This document shows, piece after piece, positions 39,556 to 52,200 of a stretch of DNA of 64,000 bases. Position 1 is the first letter of the stretch; each line of letters starts with the position of its first letter. The DNA is taken from NCBI GenBank assembly GCA_028386065.3, contig JAKUCV010006169.1:4419-68418 (forward strand), given 5' to 3'. The translations under genes and the position numbers were made by a program. A model generated the notes under the pieces. That model was not told the DNA's origin. It was given only the letters and a program-made list of their open reading frames with translations, and ran no database searches. Origin of the DNA: Turnera subulata (taxonomy: Eukaryota > Streptophyta > Magnoliopsida > Malpighiales > Passifloraceae).

Positions 39556-42500
39556 ATGGCGTCCAAGAACACCACTGCCGTTTCTGTTCTTATATGCTGC
39601 CTCCTCTTAACTATAGGTAACTTTATTCTCCTCTTGCGCGTGCATTTGCCTTAACTTTTTTTTTTAGTTGTGTTACAAGAAATCACTGAACCAACAACTT
39701 TCTATTAGATCAAGTTGTTGGGAAAACTGCAAAAGATTCGCGAAAAATAAAAGGAGACACAAAGAATTTAAAGTGGTTCGGCCTTAATCTTGCCTACGTT
39801 TACGATCTTAAAAACTTCCACTAATATAGAAATATTAGTCTTACAAAGAGAGATAGTATCCTACAAATAGTGTTTCCCAAGAATACCCCAAAAGTATTTT
39901 CTCACTATTTTGTCACTCACTAAATACGAGGGACTGTTTTGTCACTTCTGAAATTTAGAAGGACTAAACTTCTTCTTTCTAAAAATAGAAGGATTAAACT
40001 TCTTCTTTCTCCCTCTCTTTCTTTTTTTCTCCCTAACCTTCACTCTCTAATTTTCGGCCTATTGTGCTCCCTCACACACTCTTCCTCTTTGTGTGTTGTG
40101 TGTTATGAGCTATAAACTTCATGCCTTTATATAGGCAAGTGAGCTCCTCTTTATTCATCAAATTTTCAACATTTGCAGCACCTAGCCTCATTTTTTTCTT
40201 TCAACCATTGCTTCACCTAACTTCTTTTTTTTCTTCTCCAACTGCAACAACCATGCTTAACTTCTTTGACCAAAAAATTCAGCCCACACCTAATAATCTC
40301 CACCTTGGACTGAATTGCACTTGACGTTCTTCATAATATCTGTCTTCTTGACCCATTTCTGCTTCAGTATTCTACATGCTGGTGTATGGCTATCTTCACT
40401 GCTACTAGTCATCATTGCAAAGCCAATCTTTCTCTTGTTGGATGCAACAATGTTCTGCTTTCTGCCTGATACTGTACAAGCCTTAATCTCTGTATTATTT
40501 TTCACTGCCCTTCCAATTAACCTATAAAGGTTCTTCTCCATTAATTCCCCCTTCATAATTACCAAAGCACCTTTTGTAACATTCAAAACTCTACCTCGAG
40601 AAGAAAAGCCACATTCTCTCGAATCAAGTCTACCAAGGGAAATTAAATTTATTCCAAGTTCCGGCACGTGCCTTACATCACCAAATGTCTTCACAAAGCC
40701 GTCATGCATCTTCATTTTCACACTACCAACACCATGAATTTTAAATTCATGATTATCTGCCAAAACTACTGACCCTCCATTACTGCAAGGCTTGTAACTA
40801 CTAAACCACTCCTTATTTGCACAAATATGAAAGGAACAGGCAGAATCTAAAATCCATGAACCATCAATCTGATCACCCTTACTTTCTTGTACCAAGAAAA
40901 ATTCACCATCAGAGTCATCTTCAACAATCGCAGTCTCGCCAGGCTTTTTGCGATTTTTCTTCAATTCTTCCACATCCTTCTTCATCTGCTCACAATAAAA
41001 TTAGATATGCCCCTTCTTATGACAGTAGTAGTACTCCTTATCACTATAATCTGTTCTTCCTCTCGAACCAGATCTAGAATTTTTTCCAAATCTGTTAGAC
41101 CGTGACGGGCCCCTGCCACGGTTAACTTCTGCTACAGCGATATCTTCATCTATACCGCTACTAGACTGGTTCAACTTAAAATTCTCCATTAACACTGCTG
41201 TCACGTCTGCAACCGAAAGAGTTTGCCTCCCGACACATAATGAATTCCTCAAATTATCATATGAATGCGGAAGAGACATCAACAATATCAGGGCTTTATC
41301 CTCTTCGTGATAGGTCACATCAATACTAGCTAACTCCATGATCAATTTATTAAATCGATTGATGTGATCTACTACGTGTGTACCTTGCTGCATCTTTAAC
41401 TGGTACAACTCCTTCTTCATGAACAACCGGTTTGTAGGTGACTTCAACATGTAGATATCTCCCAATTTCTTCATCAGCTCCACCGGACTTGTCTCGTCCA
41501 TGACATTGTACTTCACATCGGGCGCAAGAGTCAATCTGATGGTACTGACAACTCGCTGCTCGAGCTCCTCCCAATCTTCTTCCTTCATGTCCTTTGGCTT
41601 TTTCTCCTTGCCAAAGAGCGTCTTCATCAGCCCCTGCTGCACTAACAGATCTTTAATGTTGCTTTGCCAGAGACTAAAATCCTTCTTGCCATCAAACTGC
41701 TCCACCTCAAATTTTGTGCCCGAAACTGCCATCGCGAACCTTTATCGAACCTTGCTCCGCTACCAGTTGTTGAGGAAAACTGCAAAAGATTCGCGAAAAA
41801 TAAAAGAGACACAAAGAATTTAACGTGATTCGGCCTTAATCTTGCCTACGTCCAGGATCTTCAAAACTTCCACTAATATAAAAATATTAGTCTTACAAAG
41901 AGAGATAGTATCCTACAAATAGTGTTTCCCAAGAATACCCCAAAGTATTTTCTCACTATTTTGTCACTCACTAAATAAGAGGGACTGTTTTGTCACTTCT
42001 GAAATTTAAAAGGACTAAACTTCTTCTTCCTAAAAATAGAAGGACTAAACTTCTTCTTTCTCCCTCTCTTTCTTTCTTTCTCCCTAACCTTCACTCTCTA
42101 ATTTTCTGCCTATTGTGCTCCCTCACACACTCTTCCTCTTTGTGTGTTGTGTGTTATGAGCTATAAACTTCATGCCTTTATATAGGCAAGTGAGCTCCTA
42201 TTTGTTCATCAAATTTTCAACATTTGCAGCACCTAACCTCATTTTTTTCTTTCAACCATTGCTGCACCTAACTTCATTTTTTCCTTCTCCAACTGCAACA
42301 ACCATGCCTAACTTCTTTGACCAAAAAATCCAGCCCACACCTAACACAAGTATCATCGAAGCCATCTTTTTCTTTAATAATAACATATGCATTGGCTAAA
42401 ACGAGTAGTAAATAGTATTGGATAAGGTGAACTAAATAAAAAAAAAGGGATTTTTTTTGTATATATGAACTATAGTAAATTTTTGTTGATGACTGTGCAG

Positions 42501-42706
42501 GTTTGAAGAATTGTGAAGGTAAAAAATGTGGAGATCTGCCGACTGAAATAGGGTGCTACAGTGATACAAACTGCCAGAATTTGTGTCCTCGATATGGATA
42601 TGGTACTGGCACCTGCCAAGGTGATCCTAGACGTGGATACGTGTATTGTTGTTGTGTCGACGCCAAAACCAGATCTTTGCTCCTAAATGATCAAGTCAAT
42701 GCTTAA
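39556..42706 (+). CDS. Defensin-like cysteine-rich secreted peptide
   Basis: Two exons: 39556-39616 and 42501-42706 (GT-AG, intron phase 1), 88 aa. Exon 1 encodes a signal peptide (MASKNTTAVSVLICCLLLTI). Exon 2 encodes the mature peptide with nine Cys, spaced C-x4-C-x8-C-x5-C-x3-C-x9-C-x10-CCC. The C-x3-C and the later C-x-C (within CCC) are the core of the cysteine-stabilised alpha-beta fold of plant DEFL peptides, and an intron just after the signal peptide is typical of that family. The expected role is secretion and defence or signalling, inferred from family only. The 2.9-kb intron is large because a copia derivative sits in it (39716-42346), and a LINE is inserted in the 3' UTR. Whether it is expressed cannot be seen. 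Confidence 0.82.
39716..42346 (-). mobile_element. Non-autonomous copia derivative (TR-GAG type) inside the defensin-like gene intron
   Basis: LTRs at 39716-40295 (580 bp) and 41768-42346 (579 bp) are flanked by CAAGT at 39711-39715 and 42347-42351. On the minus strand the primer-binding site TGGTAGCGGAGCAAGG is at 41750-41765. The polypurine tract AAGGTGGAGAT is next to 40296. The interior is only 1.47 kb and codes for gag and protease; integrase, RT and RNase H are absent. The LTR copies differ at several positions and by small indels, so insertion is not very recent. Inner terminal base 40294 is T where the other copy has C. Each LTR has a TATATAAAGG-type TATA box (near 40125 and 42178). 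Confidence 0.93.
40290..41732 (-). pseudogene. gag-protease frame of the TR-GAG element
   Basis: ATG at 41732 starts MAVSGTKFEVEQFDGKKDFS, a Tork/Tnt1-like copia Gag. The knuckle region reads YYYCHKKGHI then TAA at 41001-41003 then FYC, so Lys became a stop and the first Cys became Tyr. Past this stop the same frame continues to 40290 with the protease active site WILDSACSFHI, and then LGRLDSRECGFSS and LYRLIGRAV (pre-integrase). It is joined directly to a short tail ending NSVQGGDY, which overlaps the polypurine tract. The join shows an in-frame internal deletion of the rest of pol. Confidence 0.88.
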
Positions 42707-42753
42707 TTTAATCCAGAATCTGTAGTATGTTTCATCAATAAATGCCCCGAACA

Positions 42754-44241
42754 GGTGCGAAACCGGGACAAAAATCACCTTCAAAAAAATTTTCCGGCGA
42801 GGGCCCACCGCCGAAGCCGATGGCCGGCGGCGGAGGGTGGTGGTGGAAACCGCCGGTGCACCCTCGGGCCCGAGTGCGTGCGCAATGGTGTCTATTGGTG
42901 CGCCATTGGTGCCCGCAGAGGCCCGCCCCAGCCCAGGGAGTGCTCCAATGCAGATTAATTGATGTCTGCAAACAGCCACTCCTTGCAGGGTTGTAGGATC
43001 TGTGCGTGGAGGATATGGTGGATGATAATGGGCATTGGGACTGGGAAAATATTACACCCTTTTTGGATGAGGCTGAATGGAGACAATTGTGGGCTAGAGT
43101 CCCGCCGAATGAGAGAAGGGGCGAGGACAAAGTTAAATGGATGTTGGAGAATAATGGATGTTTCACAGCCAGCTCGGCCTACAAGGGTCAAGAAGAAGCA
43201 AACTGGGGAAGTGAGGACAAATTGTGGAAGCTTATCTGGACATGGAAGGGTACACGAAGATAAGCTTCTAACAAATCTCAATAGAGTGAGGAGACACATA
43301 GCATCTGAAGCCACATGCCCTAGATGTGGGCTGGAGGATGAATCTAACATGCACATGGTAAGGGATTGCTGTGTGGCTAGGGACATTTGGATTGAACTGG
43401 TGCCAACTGAAAGACTGCAGTCTTTCTTCAGCAGTACAGACATCAAGGAATGGGTAAGTGACAACATGCAGACGTCCCGGGGTAAAACACAAAATGGGGC
43501 AGTCTGGAAGATTATGTTTCCAGTAACCTGCTGGAAGCTTTGGCTTTGGCAAAACAAGATCGTTTTTGAGGAAGAGAGTGTGGATATCTCTAACCCAGCT
43601 TGGCATATCAGGATGGCTGTTGAGGAAATCCAACACAGCATGGCGGTACAAGGTAAGAATAACTTGACCCAGGGGACCCAGCAATCCCCATCTCGCTGGA
43701 GACCACCGAGCAGAGGGTGGTGGAAACTGAATTCAGACGGGGCGGTTAAGGATACTGGGTACAAAGCCTCGGCTGGGGGGCTTATCCGTGACCGTAACGG
43801 GGAATGGATAACTGGGTTTGGTTTAAATCTTGATACCTGCTCACCTATCAAAGCGGAGCTTTGGGGTATTTATTTTGGCCTTCAGTTGGCATGGGACTTG
43901 AAGTGCAACGCATTGATTGTGGAAACAGATGCCCTCACGGTGGTGGAGTGGTTGAAGGAGGAGCTCGATCCGAGCATTGTTTTGGATGACTTAGTATGGG
44001 ATAACCTTTTGTGCAGGAATTGGAATGTTAATATTGTACATGCTTATAGAGAGGCTAACGTTGCAGATAGATTAGCCGAGTTAGCTGCTGATTTTGATTT
44101 TGGTTCCACTATTTTGTATACACCTCCTGCTAGTATTGCACCCCTTTTAGATGAGGAAAAAAGGGGACTCAACTTTTGTACTACTGATGTAACCCAGGTT
44201 TAAGTAATGAATTTACACATCATTCGGATCAAAAAAAAAAA
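42754..44241 (+). mobile_element. 5'-truncated LINE in the 3' UTR of the defensin-like gene
   Basis: It is flanked by the 13-bp duplication AATGCCCCGAACA at 42741-42753 and 44242-44254 and ends in a poly(A) of about 11-13 bases. It carries the 3' part of ORF2: a zf-RVT zinc region and RNase H. The first 200 bp (42754-42955) is strongly GC-rich and non-coding, unlike the rest; it may be LINE 5' UTR joined by an internal deletion. The insertion point is the AATAAA (42738-42743) of the host gene, so its normal poly(A) signal is disturbed. Confidence 0.9.
42959..44203 (+). pseudogene. LINE ORF2 C-terminal part: zinc-binding region and RNase H
   Basis: A frame from about 43003 reads DLVDDNGHW-like residues (EDMVDDNGHWDWENI) to WKLIWTWKG, then shifts at about 43258 into LLTNLNRVRRHIASEATCPR, with the zinc site CPRCG...MVRDC. 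RNase H follows from about 43720: WWKLNSDGAV (Asp), IKAELWG (Glu), VETDALT (Asp), REANVADRLA (Asp). It ends at TAA 44201-44203. The catalytic residues of RNase H are present, but the RT is absent and a frameshift is seen. Confidence 0.88.
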
Positions 44242-44254
44242 AATGCCCCGAACA

Positions 44255-44974
44255 CTTTCTTTTGCATCCTTATAATGCGAATTGGGTTGGATTTTCTTCT
44301 TTTTAATCTATAGAATTTCCCTTTTATTTTCGGAGCTTAAAATTAAGTTTATGCTTGTTATAATGTTTCTTACGAATTGTTAGCCATTGTAATATCGTTG
44401 CAGTCCTGTGATGGATAGCGTGCATTGGAGAATGTTAGGAGGACGAATTAAAACTAAAGTATCATACCCAACTACTTATCCACAAAAGTATAATACTATG
44501 GCCCTCAAAGTTATTATACATGCTTCAATTCTTGCCCAACATTCTTTCTGCTCCACTTGAACGGAGATTATCCAGCAGTTCATATTTATAGGTTCAACTA
44601 CGCTCCTCTGAAGGGTTGGTTATGCTCGACGATGTATGAAGCGATGTTTAGCATTACTCGCTATCGGATGAAATAAGCTTTTGCGCGACATGCTAATTAT
44701 CATACTCGAAGAGCTAAAACCACTAGTGGGCTGCCCGTGTAAATCACAGATTCACAGTTAAAAAAACAATCCTGTGTATTAAAATGAGCGTAAAAGAGAA
44801 AAGAAAGCTCACTTCACCACCAAAGGACATGTTCCACGTTTGTTACTACAGTACAACACAGAGTGCGAAAAAAACCACATGAAAATTTCAAGATTTCAAG
44901 ATGAGTCTCTCACTTGACACCAAGTAGGGAAATCCACAAGTACCAAACGACTTTTAAGATAAGGGCGGCTCCAA
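44255..44974. other. Intergenic; displaced 3' flank of the defensin-like gene and 3' UTR of NACA
   Basis: No gene is seen. The left edge was contiguous with the defensin-like 3' UTR before the LINE inserted. The right part should be the NACA 3' UTR. Confidence 0.5.
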
Positions 44975-47212
44975 TTAGGTTGTAAGCTCCATGATGGCAG
45001 AAACTATGTCTCCATCTGCAGCCTTGAGGGCCTTTACAGCCTTTGACCTACTGACACCTGCCTGTGTCATCACCAGTTCAATGTCTTTGGGCTCCACACC
45101 AGTTTCATCAACCTCTTCATCGTCCTGAGCCATTGCTGAAGTCTCAGGTTTGGAAATTACGTGGCTAAGATCAGGAGCCTTGAACTGCTCAGCTGCCTGA
45201 GTTTGTAGTTGCGAACTGAGATCTTCAATCTTTGCCTCTCCGAATATTACATAAGTGTCGGATGTTGGGCTCTTGAACACATCAGGTTTTGAGATGACAA
45301 ATAAGATCTGGTAACAGCAGCAGCGATTTGTTAATTATTAACCAACAAAGAAGACCGAAACTTTGAAATAGTATCAATCAAATTGGGAAGAATACATACG
45401 TTCTTGCTCTTCTTCACAGTAACTCGGCTGACACCTTGGATGGGTTTCATCCCAAGCTTCAACATTGCTTTGCGACTCTTCTTCTCACTTCTGCTTTGCT
45501 TGGACCTACCACTTGCATCTCCATCTTGTTGTCCTGTGAAAACAAATGGAAACAGTCAGCATCAGTAAATACCCAAAATCAACAAGTAGCAATTGCATCA
45601 TTAAAGGACTTGAGCTCATATATTTGAGAAGCTAAAAGACAGAATAATCACACTATAAAAAGGTAAAAATAAACATAACCACCCAAGAGAAAGACTATTC
45701 ACTTCCATGAATTTTCATCAACAAACAACACCTTTCTATGACCTGCCCTCTGGCATCGTTGCACGGGCAATTGGTAGCATAATTACAATAGCCAAATAGC
45801 TAGGAGGAAAGAATGTCATAGAAAGTCACCAAACAGACTGCAAGAAACAATGGCAGAAATGCAAAAGAATACGAGTATAATAAGTGCCACAGGCTAGAGG
45901 GAGATGGTTGCGCCCATTCTCATTAATAAGAGGCTGTACAATCGTATACACAACTCACGCTCATCAACTTCAAGAATGACCAAATATTACAAGATTATAT
46001 TCTTTCAGAGCCCAGCACACAAAATTCTTTAACTAGCAGACAGAATAAAGTTCAGATTCATTTTTTTCCAATTTTGTAGTGCACCATATAGAAAAGTTCC
46101 GGGTCACCAATCAACACAGAAGTCTCGTATCCTCAAAAGCTAATTTCACTGTTTGAGCGTATATTAAAATTGTAAATGAGTAACAAAAGAAAATTAACCC
46201 ATCAGCTAATTATGCCAATGCTAGGTAACATCTGAATTTCCTATAGAGGTCATTACGTCAGCAATTAAAAGCAGGCAATTAGGACATGCATATGTTTCAG
46301 GTATTCTCATGCCATTATTTGGCTTTTCTATTAACCACTCCGCTCCTAATGCAAAATTATTGAGGCAAACTAAAAACTTCAGCCAACTCACAGGATAAGA
46401 AACAAATATTAAAGGAGAAAGCAAAAGGAAAATCCATCATCCAAGCACTTGCAAATCGCACTAAATCCCTTAGTATATAAACAATTTATAACTATGCAGT
46501 ATTTGACAAATAACAAACCAGTATTAAAAGTGAAAACAGAAAGACCATTGCAGGCGTCAAGCAAAAGGTTCACAAAGAGCAGCAGTTATATTACAAGCCA
46601 GGAGACCTTACCCTCAGCATCATCATCGTCCTTGTCATCATCGTCATCCTCGTCATCATCGTCGTCATCATCGTCCTCGACCACAGGATTCTCTGACTGC
46701 TCAAAACAAAACAGAGAATTCCTCAAATGATAAGAATACCGTACAGCTCATTTCAACGGTTCTCACCAGAACCAAATTAAACACACAACCTTTATGCTCC
46801 AAAAACAAACATTTACAACAGACAGCATGTTAATCCCTCACTTATGGTCCGAAACTCCGTATCTAAACTATAACACCACACACAAAATACCCAAAATGCA
46901 ACTTATCCGCACAAGAAATGAAATAAAAGCAGCACCACAGAACTAGATCTAACAGGAGCAGAAACCCACGAAAAAATCAAACAAATCAAGCAAAATAAGC
47001 GAAACCCGAATGAGATCTGCCAGAAAACAGCAGGTAGAATCCAATAAACAACACGGATTAAGAAGAAAACCACCGATTTCAGACTACAGGAATTTAAAAA
47101 AAAAAAAAAAGGGATAGAGATAGAGAGAGATAAAAGTGTGTGTGTGTACTTCGAGAATCTTCTTAGCTTCGAGCTCGGCGGCGAGGAGCTCTTCTTGGGT
47201 CTCGGCAGTCAT
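44975..47212 (-). CDS. NACA: Nascent polypeptide-associated complex subunit alpha
   Basis: Four exons (minus): 47212-47150, 46696-46612, 45533-45400, 45307-44975. All junctions are GT-AG, 615 nt, 204 aa. Exon 1 gives [20 protein letters not shown]. Exon 2 is almost all Asp ([18 protein letters not shown]). Exons 3-4 hold the NAC domain ([53 protein letters not shown]). The C-terminal UBA domain is [20 protein letters not shown] to IMELTT. The protein pairs with the beta subunit (BTF3) at the ribosome exit tunnel, shielding new chains and limiting wrong ER targeting. Length and layout match plant homologues. Nothing is odd except a long first intron (46697-47149). Confidence 0.97.
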
Positions 47213-49298
47213 GGCTTCTTGAAGGGGTTTTGACGGACAAGGCGGAAAAAGGAGTGTAGGAGAGTGTAAGTGAGAGTAAGGGATCTTTTTAGCTGCGACC
47301 TCACAAAAACCCTAAAACCCTCGAAATGGTGCGGGTATATAATCGATTTGGGGCGATTAGGCTCTGACTTATACCCCGGTAGGGTTCCTGAAATTACAAG
47401 AATGACATCCAAGGTATGTTGGGCTTGAATTTGGGCTTCATTGGTGATATATTGGGCTTTTGTTTGGTGGGTTTACAAAAACCAATATACCTTATCATCA
47501 GGATTATAAAAAAAAAAAAAAAAAGGGGGGAATAGCCAGGATAGAACATTATCAGTCTTTAAGTTTTTTTTACACCCACTTAAAAATCTAGCCATTACAT
47601 TATCATATTAAAGAGGCTCACAATGTATATATCATGCCATCTCCATAAAATCTTCACAATTCGACTAGGTAACACTGAATCTAAATTTTATTGTCAATCT
47701 CATATCTATTCTCTTTTCTTCTCAATTTAAATCTAAAGTAAAAATCATATATTCAAAAGTGATACACATTGTTTCCGGCTAAATTTGCAGCAAATCTCAA
47801 TGCAAGAGTGAAAGCCCAGTGTTTCTTGGGTTTACTTGCTTAGTGTGCTATTTTTTGGTTTGATAGTTGAGCTTTAATACTTCTCTCTAGTTTGTGTTTC
47901 TTGTTTGATCTAAAATATTTGAGTTGGAATTTAGTTCTCGACTGGATCCCGATCTCCATTTCATGTTGTTTTCACCGATTACACGGCTATAAGTGTGGGT
48001 GTTGGTGGAGGCATCACCGGCGACAGTAAGAACGAAAACAATGATGGCAGGGAGATGAATTGCAGACCTCGGGAGACATTGACATCGGCTCGGCTTAATA
48101 AAAATATGTCGGTTTTTTAAGGTATTATAGAGTGTGAAGCACTTAAGGGACTCAATTGTGGCAGTAACTAATTCCAGGTCACCTAATTTTCACAAAACAA
48201 ACCGACTATGGTGTTTAATGCCCTGCCGAAATTTGATGCTCCTATTCTCTGCATGTCCAAATCTTTTGGCATTTGTATGAATGATAGGTTATGGTTGTAT
48301 TTTAAGATGGCACAATACTGAGCATAATCTCTATACTTCCAATTTAAATATATGAATATAAAATGTGTTTCGATGCAAAAAAAGACATCTAATTTTATAC
48401 TTTTGAGTTTTGACACCATGTAAACGAACTTAGTAGTTGAATTATAAGATTATTTTGCGTGCATCTCAATCTAACAATTCAAAATGGAAACGTTCCCGTG
48501 CTCATATTGTCCCACTAGTGTGGCCTAGGCCAATTGCATACATTAAAAAAAAAAAAAGGTTTTGAGCTAATTTAGTCCAAAACCAAAATTAATTTTCAAT
48601 GGATAGAAATAAATCAAAACTGATGCCGACTGTAAGATTGACATTAAGATAGTGTTTTGAATATTGGTCAAATGTAATACATATTCTCCTCATTTATTTT
48701 ATTATTCAGAATGCTATAAGAAGACTATAATCAACACCCATGAGTGATTCTCTTAATTAAAATAGCATGCCAAGAATATCAACATCAATTTTAGGAGAAA
48801 TTTGACTAGTTAAAAATTAATGTGGACATTGAATTAAATTAGCTGATTTTTATAATTCATGTTTATAATTTGATCTACTTCCAAATGGACCAAACCAAAC
48901 AAACAAATACAAGTGATTGTTTGGGGGGTGTCTTGTCAATTAAAACAGTAATATAAGAGAATCCTTGCAAATTGCCGTCCACATCAAGTATCTTGGGAAC
49001 GTTTTGCCTCAAAGCACATCCTTCAAACATACACAACAGAACATGGAAAGATATACCAACAAAATTAATGAACAATAACACCACCAGTACTTGAGAGGTG
49101 GAGGGTTAAAGTGAAATATCCATCCTCACCAAAAGGATAATACATGGCCAATAAAAGAGTCTACGGTTGCTGTTCCATAATTCAATTGAACAGAACTAAA
49201 GCCATGCAAATTCGTTAACCACAGGACTGAAAATGCATGTGTCCCTTTTGGTATAAGCCAACCTATCAATGTCAAAAGATGCACTTCCAAGAGGAAGT
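47213..49298. other. Intergenic between NACA and SPT6L
   Basis: This holds the NACA 5' UTR and promoter at the left and the SPT6L 3' UTR at the right. The middle is AT-rich with A-runs (47508, 48545). No gene, transposon end or conserved block was recognised. Confidence 0.5.
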
Positions 49299-52200
49299 TT
49301 ACCAGCCGCCACCACCTGAGGGAGTCGAACTCTTCCAGGGAGCAGCATCCCATCCACTTTTACTCCCAGTCTCAGAATCAGCATTTAAATCACCCCGACT
49401 CCCACCACTTCCACTTCCACCGCTGCTGCTCGCACTCTTCCAACCACCAGTGCTATCACCAACCATCCAGTTATTTTCACCAGGAGGACCACTTCCAAGA
49501 ATACCACGAGAATCAGTACGATTTCCACCCCAATTGTCGGCACCAGCATTAGTAGTCTTAGCTTCCTTCTTGTCACCCCACTGGCTGTTAATATTCCCAC
49601 CAGCATCGTTTCCACCCCAACTACTGGTGGAAGGAGCACCCCAATTTCCAGAACCACTACCATCATTGGCCCAAGACTTCACATTAGCAGCATTGTTTCC
49701 ACCCCAACTATTGGTGGAAGGAGCACCCCAATTTCCAGAACCACTACCATCATTGGCCCAAGACTTCACCCCCTTATCATCACTCCCACCAGTATCTTTA
49801 GTATCCATCCCCCACGAGGCATGCTGTCCAGAATCACCTCCATTATGGTTGTTATAACCCCTTCCGCAGCTATTCTCATTACCTCGCCCTCGGCCGCGCC
49901 CACGCCCTCTGCTAGCATTTCCACCAGCGCTGTTTCCATCCCAATTATTGGTAGAATGAGCAGTCCAATTTCTAGAACCACCACTATCAGCAGCCCAAGA
50001 CTTCACCCCCTTTTCATCATGCCCAACAGTATCTTTAGCATCCATCCCCCATGAGGAGGTATTCTGCCCAGAGTCACCATTATGGTTGTTATCACCCCTT
50101 CCGTAGTTATTCCAATTACCTCGCCCGCGCCCGCGTCCTCGTCCTTGTTCTTGTGCTCTGCTGCTACCCCAATCACCAGTTCTTCCCCTTCCAAACCCAG
50201 CACTGTTGTCCCAATCATCTCTTTTTCCTTCATTATTACCAAAACACCCACCAGCTTTATTTTCAGCGTTACTCCAAGTTCCACTATTGACACCACCCCT
50301 TCCACTACAAACCCACCCACCAGAAATTTTTTCACTTCTGCAGTTCAAAGAGTCAAGTTTATCTGTTCCACCATCCCTCCATCCACTAGAGAAAGGTTCT
50401 TCATCCACATTTTGACTCACACTGTTATAGAAGTCAGGACCCCGGCCCCGGCCCCTCCCACGTCCACGATCACCTTGGTAGGAACTACTGCCACCACCTC
50501 TACTTCCTCCGGCTCCCTCACCACTCCCCCAACCGCCACCGCTGGATCTCCCATGCTCATTACTTCCACTCCAACCACCACTCTGACCACCATAACTAGA
50601 CCAATTTCCACCAGAGCCAGTACCACTTCCACTGCCACTGGAGGCAGCTTCTCTAGTGGCATTATTATTGTAGCTGCGTCCACCATTGCCCCAATTGCCA
50701 CCATCAGAGCTTACAGTCAAATTGCCCTCTTTCCACACACTATTATTATGCCAATTTCCACCCTTTGAACTATCATCTGCATTGTGCCGTCCACCTTCAT
50801 TATCTTTATCCTTGATATTATATTCAGGAGTACCTTTGAACTGCTCACCGTTATATGAGTGATGACCCTGCCCCTCTCCATGTCCACCATTTGGCCGAGG
50901 TATTCCACTTGGATGTCCCCGTCCACGTCCCCGTCCACTTCCCCTTCCCCTTCCCCGACCCCGCCGACCTCCATCACCAGATGACCAGCCATCTTCACCG
51001 CCGTTATCCCTAACAAAATTATTTCTGTCTGCTAACCAGTGGCAAAAACAAAAAGAAAGAACGATGAAAATTACAATAAATGCATCAGATCACAAGAATT
51101 AGCTCTCATGTGTGCACTACAAGAATAGATAGGCCCCTTTTTTTTGGAAATGAGTAAATAATTTTATCATCACTCAAAATGCTCCAATAGCAATGAAAAA
51201 GTTAAGAGTAATTACTGCATTTTGGTCCATTCTCCAACAATAAAAGAGAAAAAGAAAGGGCAACATGAACAGCCTAGAATTGCGTTATATTTAAGAAACC
51301 ACAAAAAAAGGAAGTCCTGCTGTAATAAAGTAGGCATACACAAACAAATCCTTGGCAGAAAGTTTAGTCGGAGCTACATTGAACTGTTATCTGCAACTAT
51401 TAATTTCCAAAAACAGAAAACTTATTGCTAACAACGTGAAAACTAAAAAGAAAGGCAGGCATTGACTTTCCAGACTGTTAAGTAGATCTACTCGAGGATC
51501 TATCCTGAAAGTTGAAGGAAAAAACAAATATTAACAGAAGCTTCATATAAAACAGGTCTCAGAAACAGTTCTTCATAAAAAGCCAAGAGGAAGCCCTTCA
51601 CCAGTGACAACAATTTATCACTGAGCAGTCAATTTAGAAGCTAAAGCAATATTCAGTACATGCACACAGCTTAAAATCTTCGGGACAATTGAAAAACAGA
51701 AGAGATTGCATTAGGGCTAATATCATCAAATAAACACTGAAGAGTGAAGCAGCAGTTTTACCTTCAGAGCCTACTGTTAAACGTTCATCTGTGCTTAAAT
51801 TTTGCATGCTTTGCCACCCACTAGTATTACCACCGCTCATGGATGCTCCAACAAGAGAACCAGCCTCGTCGTTTCTCCTTAAGGCTGGCCGATCATCAAT
51901 GTGTTGCTGGAAATATGCCACAAGCTGCTCAACTTTCCCAAAAATGCGTTTCCTAAACTTAAATCCTTCAGGGTACAGAGCAATGTACTCATGATGAAGA
52001 TTCGTTCTTATATAAGACAGTATGAAAGCGCCAGGGTGCTCGTAAGAAATTCCAAAACAGTAAACTATCCTCACGGGATATTCTGATTTTTCAACCCTTA
52101 AGAGTTCATCAAGTTCAACTTTTGAACCCCGCTTGAATTTTTTGAAATTCATCATTGCGCTTAGGTGATTTGCTAATGGTTCAACATATTTATCAATAAC

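Noticed and set aside
42742..42996. Plus- and minus-strand frames rich in Arg/Gly/Pro
   Set aside because: Artefacts of the GC-rich 5' segment of the truncated LINE.
49237..50768. Several long Pro/Ser/Thr-rich plus-strand frames and extra minus-strand frames
   Set aside because: Shadows of the repetitive Gly/Asn/Ser-rich last exon of SPT6L.
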